The notes under the pieces were generated by a model. The model was not told where the DNA came from. It made no database searches and was given only the letters and a program-made list of their open reading frames with translations. A stretch of 64,000 nucleotides of DNA from Micromonospora eburnea (GTDB lineage: Bacteria > Actinomycetota > Actinomycetes > Mycobacteriales > Micromonosporaceae), in the NCBI RefSeq assembly GCF_900090225.1, contig NZ_FMHY01000002.1:6324001-6388000 (forward strand), in the 5' to 3' direction. The position numbers and the translations under genes were made by a program. This document shows positions 35,451 to 43,714 of the stretch, piece by piece; the stretch's first letter is position 1; every line of letters starts with the position of its first letter.

Positions 35451-36671
35451 GTGGATCTCGACCAGCTCGCCGCCCTGCGTACCCCCGAGGGGTCGGCCGC
35501 GCTCGCGGCGGCCGCCGAGGTCGCCGGCGGCGATCCGCTGGCCGCGGCGGCCCGGCTCCGCGCGGCCGGAGTCCCGGCCGGGCTGGCCGCCGCCGCGCTC
35601 ACCCAGGCCGAGCTGCGCCGCCGGGCGGCCGGCAAGTTCGGGCCGGAGGCCGCCGGCATGTTCCTCACCCGCCCCGGGCTGGAGCAGGCCACCCGCCGGG
35701 TGGTCGCCGACCGGCGGGCCGCACGGCTGCGCGCCGCCGGGGTCCGTACCCTCGCCGACCTGGGCTGCGGTCTCGGCGCGGACGCGCTCGCCGCCGCCCG
35801 CGCCGGCATCCGGGTGTACGGGGTGGAGGCCGACCCGGTGACCGCCGCGATGGCCGCCGCGAACGCCGAGGCGGTTGGGCTGGCCGAATTGTTCACCGTG
35901 GAGTGCGGGGACGCGACGGCGTTCGACGTCACCCGGGTCGAGGCGGTCTTCTGCGACCCGGCTCGCCGGGCGGCCGGCACCGGCCGCCGGATCTTCGACC
36001 CGAACGCCTACTCGCCGCCCTGGGACTTCGTCACCGGGCTGGCCGAGCGGGTACCGCGCACCGTGGTCAAGGTGGCCCCGGGACTGGACCACGCGCTGAT
36101 CCCGGCCGGCGCCGAGGCCGAGTGGGTCAGCGTCGCCGGCGACCTGGTCGAGGCCGCCCTCTGGTGCGGCGCGCTGGCCGAGGTCCCCCGCCGCGCCACG
36201 CTGTGCAAGGAAGGGCCCCCTGTTAACGCCTCCGGTAGAGCAGGGGCCCCCTGCAATCAGCTCACCGGCAGCGGCAACGCCGAGGCGACCGTCGGAGCCG
36301 TCCGGCGGTATGTGTACGACCCGGACCCGGCAGTGGTCCGCGCGCACCTGGTCGCCGAGCTGGCCGCGGAACTGGACGCGACCCTGGCCGACCCGAGCAT
36401 CGCCTACCTCTACGCCGACGCTCCCGTGGCCACGCCGTTCGCCCGGGGCCTGGCGGTCACCGACGTGTTGCCGTTCTCGCTGAAGCGGCTGCGCGCCCTG
36501 CTCCGGGAGCGCCGGGTGGGCCGGGTGGAGATCCTCAAGCGCGGCTCGGCGCTGGAGCCGGAACGGCTGCGCCGGGACCTAAGGCTGGCCGGCGAGGCGG
36601 CGGCCAGCCTGGTGCTGACCCGGGTGGCCGGCGCGCCGACCGTGCTGATCTGCCAGCCGCTGTCCGGCTGA
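35451..36671 (+). CDS. Class I SAM-dependent methyltransferase with THUMP-like C-terminal domain
   Basis: A 406-residue protein. After a helical N-terminus it has the SAM-binding motif DLGCGLGADALAAARAG (from about residue 105) and an acidic residue at the end of the next strand (YGVEADP). The motif FCDPARR is near residue 166. The C-terminus resembles the THUMP-like domain of this actinobacterial family (RRYVYDPDPAVVRAHL ... VLPFSLKRL). A stretch of about 18 residues, CKEGPPVNASGRAGAPCNQ, between RRATL and LTGSG is encoded by a 53-bp dispersed repeat inserted in frame. GTG 35451 is preferred because GACAAT lies 6 nt before it. The substrate, possibly RNA, is unknown. Confidence 0.85.
   Translation: MDLDQLAALRTPEGSAALAAAAEVAGGDPLAAAARLRAAGVPAGLAAAALTQAELRRRAAGKFGPEAAGMFLTRPGLEQATRRVVADRRAARLRAAGVRTLADLGCGLGADALAAARAGIRVYGVEADPVTAAMAAANAEAVGLAELFTVECGDATAFDVTRVEAVFCDPARRAAGTGRRIFDPNAYSPPWDFVTGLAERVPRTVVKVAPGLDHALIPAGAEAEWVSVAGDLVEAALWCGALAEVPRRATLCKEGPPVNASGRAGAPCNQLTGSGNAEATVGAVRRYVYDPDPAVVRAHLVAELAAELDATLADPSIAYLYADAPVATPFARGLAVTDVLPFSLKRLRALLRERRVGRVEILKRGSALEPERLRRDLRLAGEAAASLVLTRVAGAPTVLICQPLSG
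36207..36259 (+). repeat. 53-bp dispersed repeat, copy B, inside a coding sequence
   Basis: Matches the reverse complement of 23301-23353 at 48 of 53 positions. The whole copy lies within the methyltransferase gene and is translated without a stop, adding a Cys/Gly/Pro-rich loop. The internal HpaI-like palindrome GTTAAC and the G/C-rich ends are kept. The reading frame resumes normally after it. Confidence 0.8.
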
Positions 36672-36710
36672 GCGGCGGTTTTCGGCTCGCCCGCCGCTCC
36701 GGCGCCGGGC

Positions 36711-36716
36711 TAACTT
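36711..36716 (+). promoter_or_regulatory. -10 box (TAACTT) of the YbaK gene
   Basis: TAACTT lies 7 nt before ATG 36724 in the 52-nt gap after the methyltransferase gene. It predicts a separate leaderless transcript. Confidence 0.45.
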
Positions 36717-36723
36717 GTCGGGC

Positions 36724-37203
36724 ATGGCGGGACAGGGCACTCCAGCGACGGCACTGCTGGCGAAGCGCAAGATCAAGCACAGCACCCACCCGTACGACGT
36801 CTCCCCGGACGCGCCGAACTACGGTGCGCTGGTCGCGGCGGCCCTCGGGGTGCCGCCGGAGCGGGTGTTCAAGTCGCTGGTCACCGAGGTCGACGGCGGA
36901 CTGACCGTGGCGGTCGTACCGGTCACCGGGGAACTGGATCTCAAGGCGCTCGCCGCCGCGGTGGGCGGCAAGCGGGCCGGTATGGCGGATCGGACCGTGG
37001 CCGAGCGGGCCACCGGTTACGTCCGTGGCGGGATCAGCCCGCTCGGTCAGCGCAAGCGGCTGCCCACTGTGGTCGACGCGTCGGCGCTGGACCATCCGAC
37101 CGTCTACGTCTCGGCGGGCCGCCGGGGCCTGCAACTGCAACTCGCCCCGGCGGATCTGGTCGCCCTGACCGACGCCGTCACCGCGCCCATCGCGGCCGCC
37201 TGA
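36724..37203 (+). CDS. ybaK: YbaK/EbsC-type Cys-tRNA(Pro) deacylase
   Basis: Editing factor that hydrolyses mischarged Cys-tRNA(Pro). The 159-residue protein is a single YbaK domain with the conserved Lys in VFKSLV, the strand AVVPVTGELDLKALA and the loop GYVRGGISPLGQRKRLPTVVD typical of YbaK proteins. The start at ATG 36724 is three codons inside the longest frame and has a -10 box 7 nt upstream. Its closeness to the methyltransferase gene suggests a shared link to RNA metabolism, but no operon is needed. Confidence 0.9.
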   Translation: MAGQGTPATALLAKRKIKHSTHPYDVSPDAPNYGALVAAALGVPPERVFKSLVTEVDGGLTVAVVPVTGELDLKALAAAVGGKRAGMADRTVAERATGYVRGGISPLGQRKRLPTVVDASALDHPTVYVSAGRRGLQLQLAPADLVALTDAVTAPIAAA

Positions 37204-37295
37204 TCCAGTTCGGACCACCGGCGCGGGTGTTGCCGCACCTCGCGGCGGGAGCGCTCTCAGCGGGGCAGGCGTCCGGGGACAGTGGCGTTGCTGAA

Positions 37296-37318
37296 TTGTT
37301 ACTGCCACCAACAAACTT
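37296..37318 (+). promoter_or_regulatory. Candidate ROK/XylR-type operator before the sugar transporter operon
   Basis: TTGTT, 9 nt, AACAA, with the right half extended to AACAAACTT, lies about 105 nt upstream of the binding-protein gene. The half-site resembles the XylR box arm AACAAACTAA. The ROK regulator at the end of the operon is the likely ligand-responsive factor. Only the position and half-site resemblance support this. Confidence 0.35.
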
Positions 37319-37421
37319 CCGACCTCGGCAGTCTTGCGTGCCCGACGACGGGGGAATACGTTGCCGGACACAACAAAAGCACCGACCACTACTCCCCCAC
37401 CCTCGGAAAGGACCCGTGCAC

Positions 37422-38522
37422 ATGCGCAAGGGCTTCCTCACCTTCGCCGCCGTCGGCCTCCTGGCCACCGGCAGCATGGCCGCCTGTGGTGACGACAGCG
37501 GCTCCGACCAGGCCGGTGGCTCGAACGACAAGAAGCCGAAGATCGGCGTCATCCTCCCGGACAGCAAGTCCTCCGCCCGCTGGGAGACCGCGGACCGCAA
37601 GTACCTGGAGGAGGCGTTCAAGGCCGCCGGCGTCGATTCCGTCATCCAGAACGCCCAGAACGACAAGAACGCGTTCCAGACCATCGCCGACCAGATGATC
37701 ACCGACGGCGTGACCGTCCTGATGATCGTCAACCTGGACTCCGGCACCGGCAAGGCCGTGCTGGAGAGGGCAAAGTCCCAGGGTGTGGCCACCATCGACT
37801 ACGACCGGCTGACGCTGGGCGGCTCCGCCCAGTACTACGTCAGCTTCGACAACGAGGCGGTCGGCAAGCTCCAGGGCGAGGGCCTGGTCAAGTGCCTGAC
37901 CGACAAGGGCGTCAAGAACCCGGCGATCGCCTACCTCAACGGCTCGCCGACCGACAACAACGCCACCCTGTTCAAGAACGGGTACGACTCGGTGCTCAAG
38001 CCGAAGTTCGACTCGAAGGAGTACACCAAGGCCGCCGACGACTCCGTGCCGGACTGGGACAACGCGCAGGCCGCCACAATCTTCGAGCAGCAGCTCACCA
38101 AGGCCGGCGGCAAGATCGACGGGGTGCTCTCCGCCAACGACGGCCTCGGCAACGCGGCCATCTCCGTGCTGAAGAAGAACAAGCTCAACGGCAAGGTGCC
38201 GGTGACCGGCCAGGACGCCACGGCCGAGGGCCTGCAGAACATCCTCGCCGGCGACCAGTGCATGACCGTCTACAAGGCGGTCAAGAAGGAGGCGGACGCC
38301 GCCGCCGCGCTGGCCATCGGGCTCGCCAAGGGGGAGAAGAAGGACACCGACCAGACGGTCAAGGACCCGGAGGGCGGCCGGGACGTGCCGGCCGTGCTGC
38401 TGGAGCCGAAGGCGATCTACAAGGAGAACGTCAAGGACGTCGTCGATGACGGCTACGTGACCAAGGACGAGCTCTGCAAGGGCGCCTACGCCAAGCTCTG
38501 CGCCGACGCCGGCATCAGCTGA
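37422..38522 (+). CDS. Sugar ABC transporter substrate-binding lipoprotein (XylF/RbsB-like)
   Basis: Extracytoplasmic receptor of a pentose-type sugar importer, 366 residues. The signal peptide MRKGFLTFAAVGLLATGSMA leads to lipobox AACG at about residues 19-22. The periplasmic binding protein type I fold is clear (IGVILPDSKSSARWETADRK, VATIDYDRLTLGG, NDGLGNAAISVLKK). The DYDRL motif fits the XylF group, so xylose is the best guess, but the ligand is not determined. ATG 37422 has a GGAAAGGA box upstream. A 19-bp hairpin separates it from the ATPase gene. Confidence 0.92.
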   Translation: MRKGFLTFAAVGLLATGSMAACGDDSGSDQAGGSNDKKPKIGVILPDSKSSARWETADRKYLEEAFKAAGVDSVIQNAQNDKNAFQTIADQMITDGVTVLMIVNLDSGTGKAVLERAKSQGVATIDYDRLTLGGSAQYYVSFDNEAVGKLQGEGLVKCLTDKGVKNPAIAYLNGSPTDNNATLFKNGYDSVLKPKFDSKEYTKAADDSVPDWDNAQAATIFEQQLTKAGGKIDGVLSANDGLGNAAISVLKKNKLNGKVPVTGQDATAEGLQNILAGDQCMTVYKAVKKEADAAAALAIGLAKGEKKDTDQTVKDPEGGRDVPAVLLEPKAIYKENVKDVVDDGYVTKDELCKGAYAKLCADAGIS

Positions 38523-38543
38523 CCCTTCCGTACCCGCATCAGA

Positions 38544-38587
38544 CGACGCGCCGCCCGGCACGGATGTCCGTGCCTGGCGGCGCGTCG
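38544..38587 (+). terminator. Intercistronic hairpin after the sugar-binding protein gene
   Basis: A 12-bp outer stem and 7-bp inner stem, separated by a single C-T mismatch, close on a 4-nt loop (38544-38587). The hairpin starts 21 nt after the receptor gene stop and has no T run. It probably favours receptor over ATPase/permease expression. Confidence 0.7.
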
Positions 38588-38631
38588 CCGGACGGGATCC
38601 GAGATCTTCCCTCCAGCCAAAGGAGACCCCC

Positions 38632-39456
38632 GTGTCCGCAACCCCCCTGCTGGAACTACGCGGGATCGACAAGAGCTTCGGTCCCGTCCAGGTGCTGCGC
38701 GACGTTGCCTTCACCGCCCACGCCGGTGAGGTGACCGCGCTGGTCGGCGACAACGGTGCCGGCAAATCAACCCTGGTCAAGTGCATCAGTGGCATCTACC
38801 CCACGGATGCCGGCCAGTTCCTCTTCGACGGGCGGCCGGTGAGCATCCACGGCCCCCGGGACGCCGCCGCGCTCGGCATCGAGGTCGTCTACCAGGACCT
38901 CGCGCTCTGCGACAACCTCGACATCGTGCAGAACATGTTCCTCGGCCGGGAGAAGCGCACCGGGATCGTGCTCGACGAGCCGACCATGGAGCAGATGGCC
39001 GCCGAGACCCTGGCCGGGCTCAGCGTCCGTACGGTGAAGTCGCTGCGCCAGCACGTCTCCAGCCTCTCCGGCGGCCAGCGCCAGACCGTGGCCATCGCCA
39101 AGGCGGTGCTCTGGAACAGCCGGCTGGTCATCCTGGACGAGCCGACCGCCGCGCTCGGCGTCGCGCAGACCGCCCAGGTGCTGGAACTGGTCCGCCGACT
39201 GGCCGACAACGGCCTGGCGGTCGTCCTCATCTCGCACAACATGAACGACGTCTTCGCCGTCTCCGACCGGATCGCCGCGCTCTACCTCGGCCAGATGGTC
39301 GCCCAGGTGAAGACCACCGACATCACCCACTCGCAGGTGGTCGAGCTGATCACCGCCGGCCGCTCCGGCAGCCTCGGCCTCCCCGCCGACCCGGCCCCGG
39401 GCAGCAACGGCAACGGCGCCGAGCCCGCCGACCCCACCCCAGGAGCCGCTCGATGA
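38632..39456 (+). CDS. Sugar ABC transporter ATP-binding protein (single nucleotide-binding domain)
   Basis: Energises the sugar importer. The 274-residue protein has one ATPase domain with Walker A GDNGAGKS (residues 39-46), signature LSGGQRQTVAIAKA, Walker B LVILDEPTAA and H-loop ISHNMND. XylG/RbsA/MglA ATPases of enteric bacteria carry two such domains in about 500 residues; this half-size form must work as a homodimer, as in several actinobacterial pentose systems. GTG 38632 follows AAAGGAG by 6 nt. The stop overlaps the permease start (ATGA). Confidence 0.93.
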   Translation: MSATPLLELRGIDKSFGPVQVLRDVAFTAHAGEVTALVGDNGAGKSTLVKCISGIYPTDAGQFLFDGRPVSIHGPRDAAALGIEVVYQDLALCDNLDIVQNMFLGREKRTGIVLDEPTMEQMAAETLAGLSVRTVKSLRQHVSSLSGGQRQTVAIAKAVLWNSRLVILDEPTAALGVAQTAQVLELVRRLADNGLAVVLISHNMNDVFAVSDRIAALYLGQMVAQVKTTDITHSQVVELITAGRSGSLGLPADPAPGSNGNGAEPADPTPGAAR

Positions 39457-40712
39457 CCACCACAGCCGTCAAGAAGGAAGGGCCCGCCGCGGTCGCACCG
39501 GCGCCCACCGTCGGCAGTCACCTCCACAACTACTGGGGCCGGGTACGCGGTGGCGACATCGGCGCGCTCCCCGCCGTCGGCATGCTCGTCGTGCTCTGTG
39601 TCGGCTTCTCGATCGCCCGCCCGTCCTTCCTCACCGCCGGCAACTTCGCCAACCTCTTCACCCAGGGCGCGGCGACCACCCTGATCGCGATGGGGCTGGT
39701 CTTCGTCCTGCTGCTCGGCGAGATCGACCTCTCGGCCGGCTTCGCCAGCGGGGTCTGCGCGGCGGTACTGGCCAACGTGGTGACCGTGCTCGGCCACCCC
39801 TGGTATCTGGCGCTGCTCGCCGCGGTCGCCACCGGCCTGGTCATCGGCACGCTCCTCGGCTTCCTGGTGGCGAAGGTCGGCATTCCCTCCTTCGTGGTGA
39901 CCCTCGCCGGCTTCCTCGCCTTCCAGGGCATCGCGCTGATGCTCATGAAGGAGGGCGCGAACATCTCTGTGCGGGACGACGTGCTGCTGGCCATCGCCAA
40001 CCGGAACCTTCCCCCCGCCGTCGGTTGGCTGCTGGCCGCCGTGGCGGTCGTCGGCTACGCGACGGTCCAGTTGCACCGGCACTGGCAGCGCTCCACCCGG
40101 GGCCTGCTGACCGACCCGATCGCGGTGGTCCTCACGCGGATCGGCGGGCTGGCGCTGATCCTCGGCGTCGCGGTTTACATCCTCAACCTGGAGCGCAGCC
40201 GCAACATCCTGATCACCTCGCTCAAGGGCGTGCCGATCGTGGTGCCGATCATCGCGGTGCTGCTGATCGTATGGACCTTCGTGCTCCAGCGCACCACCTA
40301 CGGCCGGCACGTCTACGCGGTCGGCGGTAACCGGGAGGCGGCCCGCCGCGCCGGCATCAACGTCGACCGGATCCGGATCTCGGTCTTCGTGATCTGCTCC
40401 GGTATGGCGGCCATCGGCGGCATCGTGGCGGCGAGCCGGGCCAACTCGGTCGACCCGAACACCGGCGGCAGCAGCGTCCTGCTGTACGCCGTCGGCGCGG
40501 CGGTCATCGGCGGCACCAGCCTCTTCGGCGGCAAGGGCCGGGTGCTCGACGCGGTACTCGGCGGCGCGGTGATCGCCGTCATTGACAACGGGATGGGCCT
40601 GATGGGATACAGCTCGGGCGTCAAGTACGTGGTCACCGGCGTCGTCCTGCTCGGGGCCGCCGCCATCGACGCGCTGTCCCGACGGCGGGCCGCCGCCACG
40701 GGCACCCGCTGA
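39453..40712 (+). CDS. Sugar ABC transporter permease (XylH/RbsC-like)
   Basis: Membrane channel of the importer, 419 residues with about ten membrane helices. Family motifs include MGLVFVLLLGEIDLSAGFAS, TYGRHVYAVGGNREAARRAG (the ATPase-contact loop) and AAVIGGTSLFGGKG. The 35-residue hydrophilic N-terminus is variable. ATG 39453 overlaps the ATPase stop codon and has an AGGAG box. The long central loop around QLHRHWQRSTRG is typical of XylH. It is followed after 13 nt by the ROK regulator gene. Confidence 0.93.
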   Translation: MTTTAVKKEGPAAVAPAPTVGSHLHNYWGRVRGGDIGALPAVGMLVVLCVGFSIARPSFLTAGNFANLFTQGAATTLIAMGLVFVLLLGEIDLSAGFASGVCAAVLANVVTVLGHPWYLALLAAVATGLVIGTLLGFLVAKVGIPSFVVTLAGFLAFQGIALMLMKEGANISVRDDVLLAIANRNLPPAVGWLLAAVAVVGYATVQLHRHWQRSTRGLLTDPIAVVLTRIGGLALILGVAVYILNLERSRNILITSLKGVPIVVPIIAVLLIVWTFVLQRTTYGRHVYAVGGNREAARRAGINVDRIRISVFVICSGMAAIGGIVAASRANSVDPNTGGSSVLLYAVGAAVIGGTSLFGGKGRVLDAVLGGAVIAVIDNGMGLMGYSSGVKYVVTGVVLLGAAAIDALSRRRAAATGTR

Positions 40713-40725
40713 CCCGCTTACGGAA

Positions 40726-41919
40726 ATGGCTGTGGCAATGCGCGCAGGACCGAGCCAGGACGAGATCCGCCGGCAGAACCTGGGCGCATTGCTGCGGTAC
40801 GTGCACGTGCACGGCGCCACCAGCCGCGCCGAGCTGACCACCGCCCTCGGGCTGAACCGCAGCACCATCGGCGCGCTGACCGCCGACCTGGCCGGCGCCG
40901 GTCTGGTCAGCGAGGGCGCACCGAAGGAGACCGGCCGGGCCGGGCGACCGTCGCTGGTCGTCCGGCCCGAGTCGGAGCGGGTCTACGCGTACGCGTACAG
41001 CGTCGAGGTGGACCGGCTGCGGGCCGCACGGGTCGGTCTCGGCGGCGAGGTGCTCGACCGCTGGGAGCTGGACCGGCCCCGGAACCTGATCGCCGGGGAG
41101 GCCGCGCCGCTGCTGGCCGGCGCGGTCAAGAAGATGCACCCGTCGGTGCCGCCGGATGCCATCTGCGTCGGTGCCGGGCTGGCGGTCTGCGGCCTGGTCC
41201 GGCGGGAGGACGGCCTGGTCCGGCTGAGCCCGACCAACGGCTGGGTGGACGAGCCGATCGGCGCGGCGCTCGCCGCCGAGCTGGGCACCGACGTACCGAT
41301 CACGGTGGGCAACGTGGCGGACGTGGCGGCCTTCGCCGAACACGCCCGGGGCGTCGCAACCGGCTGCGACAACGTCATCTACCTGTACGGGGACGTCGGC
41401 GTCGGGGCCGGCATCATCGCCGGCGGGCGGCGGCTCACCGGGCACGGCGGGTACAGCGGCGAGGTCGGCCACATGGTGGTGGTCCGCGACGGGCTGCCCT
41501 GCGACTGCGGGCGCCGAGGCTGCTGGGAGACCGAGATCGGCGAGCACGGGCTGCTACGGGCCGCCGGCCGCTCCGACGCCCGGGGCCGGGACGCGCTGCT
41601 GGCCGTCTTCGACGCCGCCGACCGGGGCGACGCCCGCGCCCAGACGGCCGTCCGGCAGGCCGGCGACTGGCTCGGCTTCGGCGTGGCCAACCTGGTCAAC
41701 ATCTTCAACCCGGAGATGATCATCTTCGGTGGCACCATGCGCGACCTCTACCTGGCCGCCGCCGCCCAGGTCCGCAGCCGGCTCAACGCCAACGGGCTGC
41801 CCGCCTGCCTGGAGCACGTCCGGCTGCGTACGCCGACGCTGGGCGAGGACGGGGCGCTGATCGGGGCCGCCGAACTCGCCTTCGAACGCCTCCTCGCCGA
41901 CCCCCTCGACGTCGGCTGA
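40726..41919 (+). CDS. ROK-family transcriptional regulator
   Basis: A 397-residue repressor-type ROK protein. The winged helix-turn-helix is at residues about 25-70 (SRAELTTALGLNRSTIGALT). The ROK domain keeps the zinc motif CDCGRRGCWE and the sugar-contact GEVGHM. The ATP-binding LDxGGTxxR of ROK kinases is absent (VEVDRLRAARVGL), so it is a sensor, not a kinase. Linked to a xylFGH-like operon, it is best explained as the sugar-responsive repressor of that operon (XylR-like). An alternative start, ATG 40738, is possible. Confidence 0.9.
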   Translation: MAVAMRAGPSQDEIRRQNLGALLRYVHVHGATSRAELTTALGLNRSTIGALTADLAGAGLVSEGAPKETGRAGRPSLVVRPESERVYAYAYSVEVDRLRAARVGLGGEVLDRWELDRPRNLIAGEAAPLLAGAVKKMHPSVPPDAICVGAGLAVCGLVRREDGLVRLSPTNGWVDEPIGAALAAELGTDVPITVGNVADVAAFAEHARGVATGCDNVIYLYGDVGVGAGIIAGGRRLTGHGGYSGEVGHMVVVRDGLPCDCGRRGCWETEIGEHGLLRAAGRSDARGRDALLAVFDAADRGDARAQTAVRQAGDWLGFGVANLVNIFNPEMIIFGGTMRDLYLAAAAQVRSRLNANGLPACLEHVRLRTPTLGEDGALIGAAELAFERLLADPLDVG

Positions 41920-41953
41920 CGGCTCCCCGGACGGGCCGCCGGGGTGCGGCCGT

Positions 41954-43714
41954 TCAGCCGTGCCAGGAACGCCAGAGCGCCGCGTACGAGCCGTCGGCGG
42001 CGACCAGTTCGTCGTGCGAGCCCAGCTCGGTGATCCGGCCGTCCTCCACCACCGCCACCCGGTCGGCGTCGTGCGCGGAGAACAGCCGGTGCGCGATGGC
42101 GATGACGGTCCGCCCCTCCAGCACGGCGGCCAGGGAGCGTTCCAGCGCCCGGGCGGCACGCGGATCGATCAGCGAGGTGGCCTCGTCCAGCACCAGCGTG
42201 TGCGGGTCGGCGAGCACCAGCCGGGCCAGCGCGAGCTGCTGCGCCTGGGCCGGGGAGAGCGGCTGCCCGCCCGCCCCGACCCGGGTGTCCAGCCCGTCCG
42301 GCAGCGCCTCCGCCCAACCCAACGCGTCGACGGCGGCCAGCGCGGCGCGCACCTCGGCCGGTTCCGCGTCGGGGCGGATCATCGCCACGTTCTCGGCCAG
42401 GGTGCCGATGAAGACGTGGTGCTCCTGGCTGACCAGCGCGACGTGGCCGCGCAGCTCGGCCAGGGGCAGCCCGGTGAGCGGACGGCCGTCCACGGTGACC
42501 GAGCCGGAGCGGGGCGGATACACCCCGGCGAGCAGCCGCCCCAGCGTGGACTTCCCCGCGCCGGACGGGCCAACCATGGCCAGCTTCTCCCCCGGCCGAG
42601 GCACCAGGGTCACGCCGTGCAGCACGTCGTGCCCGTCCCGGTAGGCGTACCGGATGTTGTGGGCGGCCAGCCGGCCGTCGCCCCGCCCCGGCCCCTGACG
42701 AGCGGGCGCCACCGCGGCGTCGGCCGGATCGGCGGCGGGGCCGTTCGCCACCCCGAGCAGCCGGGCCAGTGAGGCGCCGCCCACCTGTAGCTCGTCCAGC
42801 CAGGCGAGGAGCCGGTCGACCGGGTCCACCAGTTGCTGCGCGTAGAGGGTGGCGGCGGTGACCTGCCCCAGGCTCGCCCAGCCCTTGAGGTGGAACCAGC
42901 CACCGATGAGCAGGGTGGCCACCGCCGGTACGACGTACCCGAACTCGGCCACCGGCCAGAAGACCGTACGCAGGTGGAGGGTGTACCGCTCGGCCGCGTA
43001 CGACCGGCGGATGTCGGCGTCGGTGCGGGCCCGGCGGCGGGTCTGCTGCCGCAACGCCTCCGTGGTCCGGGCCCCCTCCACCACCTCGCTGATCCCGTCG
43101 GTGATGTCCGAGTACGCGGCGTTCTCCCGCAGGTAGCCCTCGGGCGCGCGGCGCAGGTACCAGCGGGTGCCGGCGACCAGCACCGGGACCGCGAGCAGCG
43201 CGGGCAGCACCAGCAGCGGGCCGGTCAGCAGCAGCGCGCCGAGGATCAGCAGCACGGTGACCGCCGAGATCAGCGTCTCGGGCGCGGCGAACCGCACCGT
43301 CCGGGAGAGCGCGGAGACGTCCCGGGAGGTACGGGTGAGCAGGTCGCCGGTGCCGGCGCGCTCCACGGTGGCCAGCGGCAGGGTGAGTACCCGCTCGACG
43401 AACTCCTCGCGCAGCTCGGCGAGGACCCGCTCGCCGAGCCGGGCCGAGGCCAGGTGGGCGAAGCGGACCAGCACCGACTGGACGACCACGAAACCGGCGA
43501 TGGCCAGCGCGATCCGGTCGACGGTGACGGTGCCGACACCTCGCGAGATCCCCTCCACCAGGTCGCCGAGGAGCCGGGGCGCGATCAGGCCGGCCGCGGC
43601 GGCGAGCGCGTGCAGGCCGAGCGCGGCGGCCAGACCGCGCGGATGCCGGCGGATCAGGGTGCGCGCGTACCGGCGGACCTGGCCGGCGTCGGCGACGGGC
43701 AGGGCGGTGCTCAC
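41954..43714 (-). CDS. ABC exporter subunit with intact Walker motifs and degenerate signature
   Basis: Half-transporter of 586 residues: six membrane helices (about 20-310) fused to an ATPase domain. Walker A GPSGAGKST, Walker B TLVLDEATS and H-loop IAHRL are intact. The signature motif, normally LSGGQ, reads LSPAQAQQLALARL. Its partner gene overlaps by 4 nt and has the opposite defects, so the two must form a heterodimer with one working and one degenerate ATP site. Exporters of this type move drugs, lipids or peptides; the cargo is unknown. It converges on the ROK regulator gene. Confidence 0.92.
   Translation of the reverse strand: MSTALPVADAGQVRRYARTLIRRHPRGLAAALGLHALAAAAGLIAPRLLGDLVEGISRGVGTVTVDRIALAIAGFVVVQSVLVRFAHLASARLGERVLAELREEFVERVLTLPLATVERAGTGDLLTRTSRDVSALSRTVRFAAPETLISAVTVLLILGALLLTGPLLVLPALLAVPVLVAGTRWYLRRAPEGYLRENAAYSDITDGISEVVEGARTTEALRQQTRRRARTDADIRRSYAAERYTLHLRTVFWPVAEFGYVVPAVATLLIGGWFHLKGWASLGQVTAATLYAQQLVDPVDRLLAWLDELQVGGASLARLLGVANGPAADPADAAVAPARQGPGRGDGRLAAHNIRYAYRDGHDVLHGVTLVPRPGEKLAMVGPSGAGKSTLGRLLAGVYPPRSGSVTVDGRPLTGLPLAELRGHVALVSQEHHVFIGTLAENVAMIRPDAEPAEVRAALAAVDALGWAEALPDGLDTRVGAGGQPLSPAQAQQLALARLVLADPHTLVLDEATSLIDPRAARALERSLAAVLEGRTVIAIAHRLFSAHDADRVAVVEDGRITELGSHDELVAADGSYAALWRSWHG

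Noticed and set aside
39470-39490. Possible third copy of the 53-bp repeat (AAGGAAGGGCCCGCC) at the start of the sugar permease gene
   Set aside because: Only about 12 bases match and the rest diverges at once; chance similarity.
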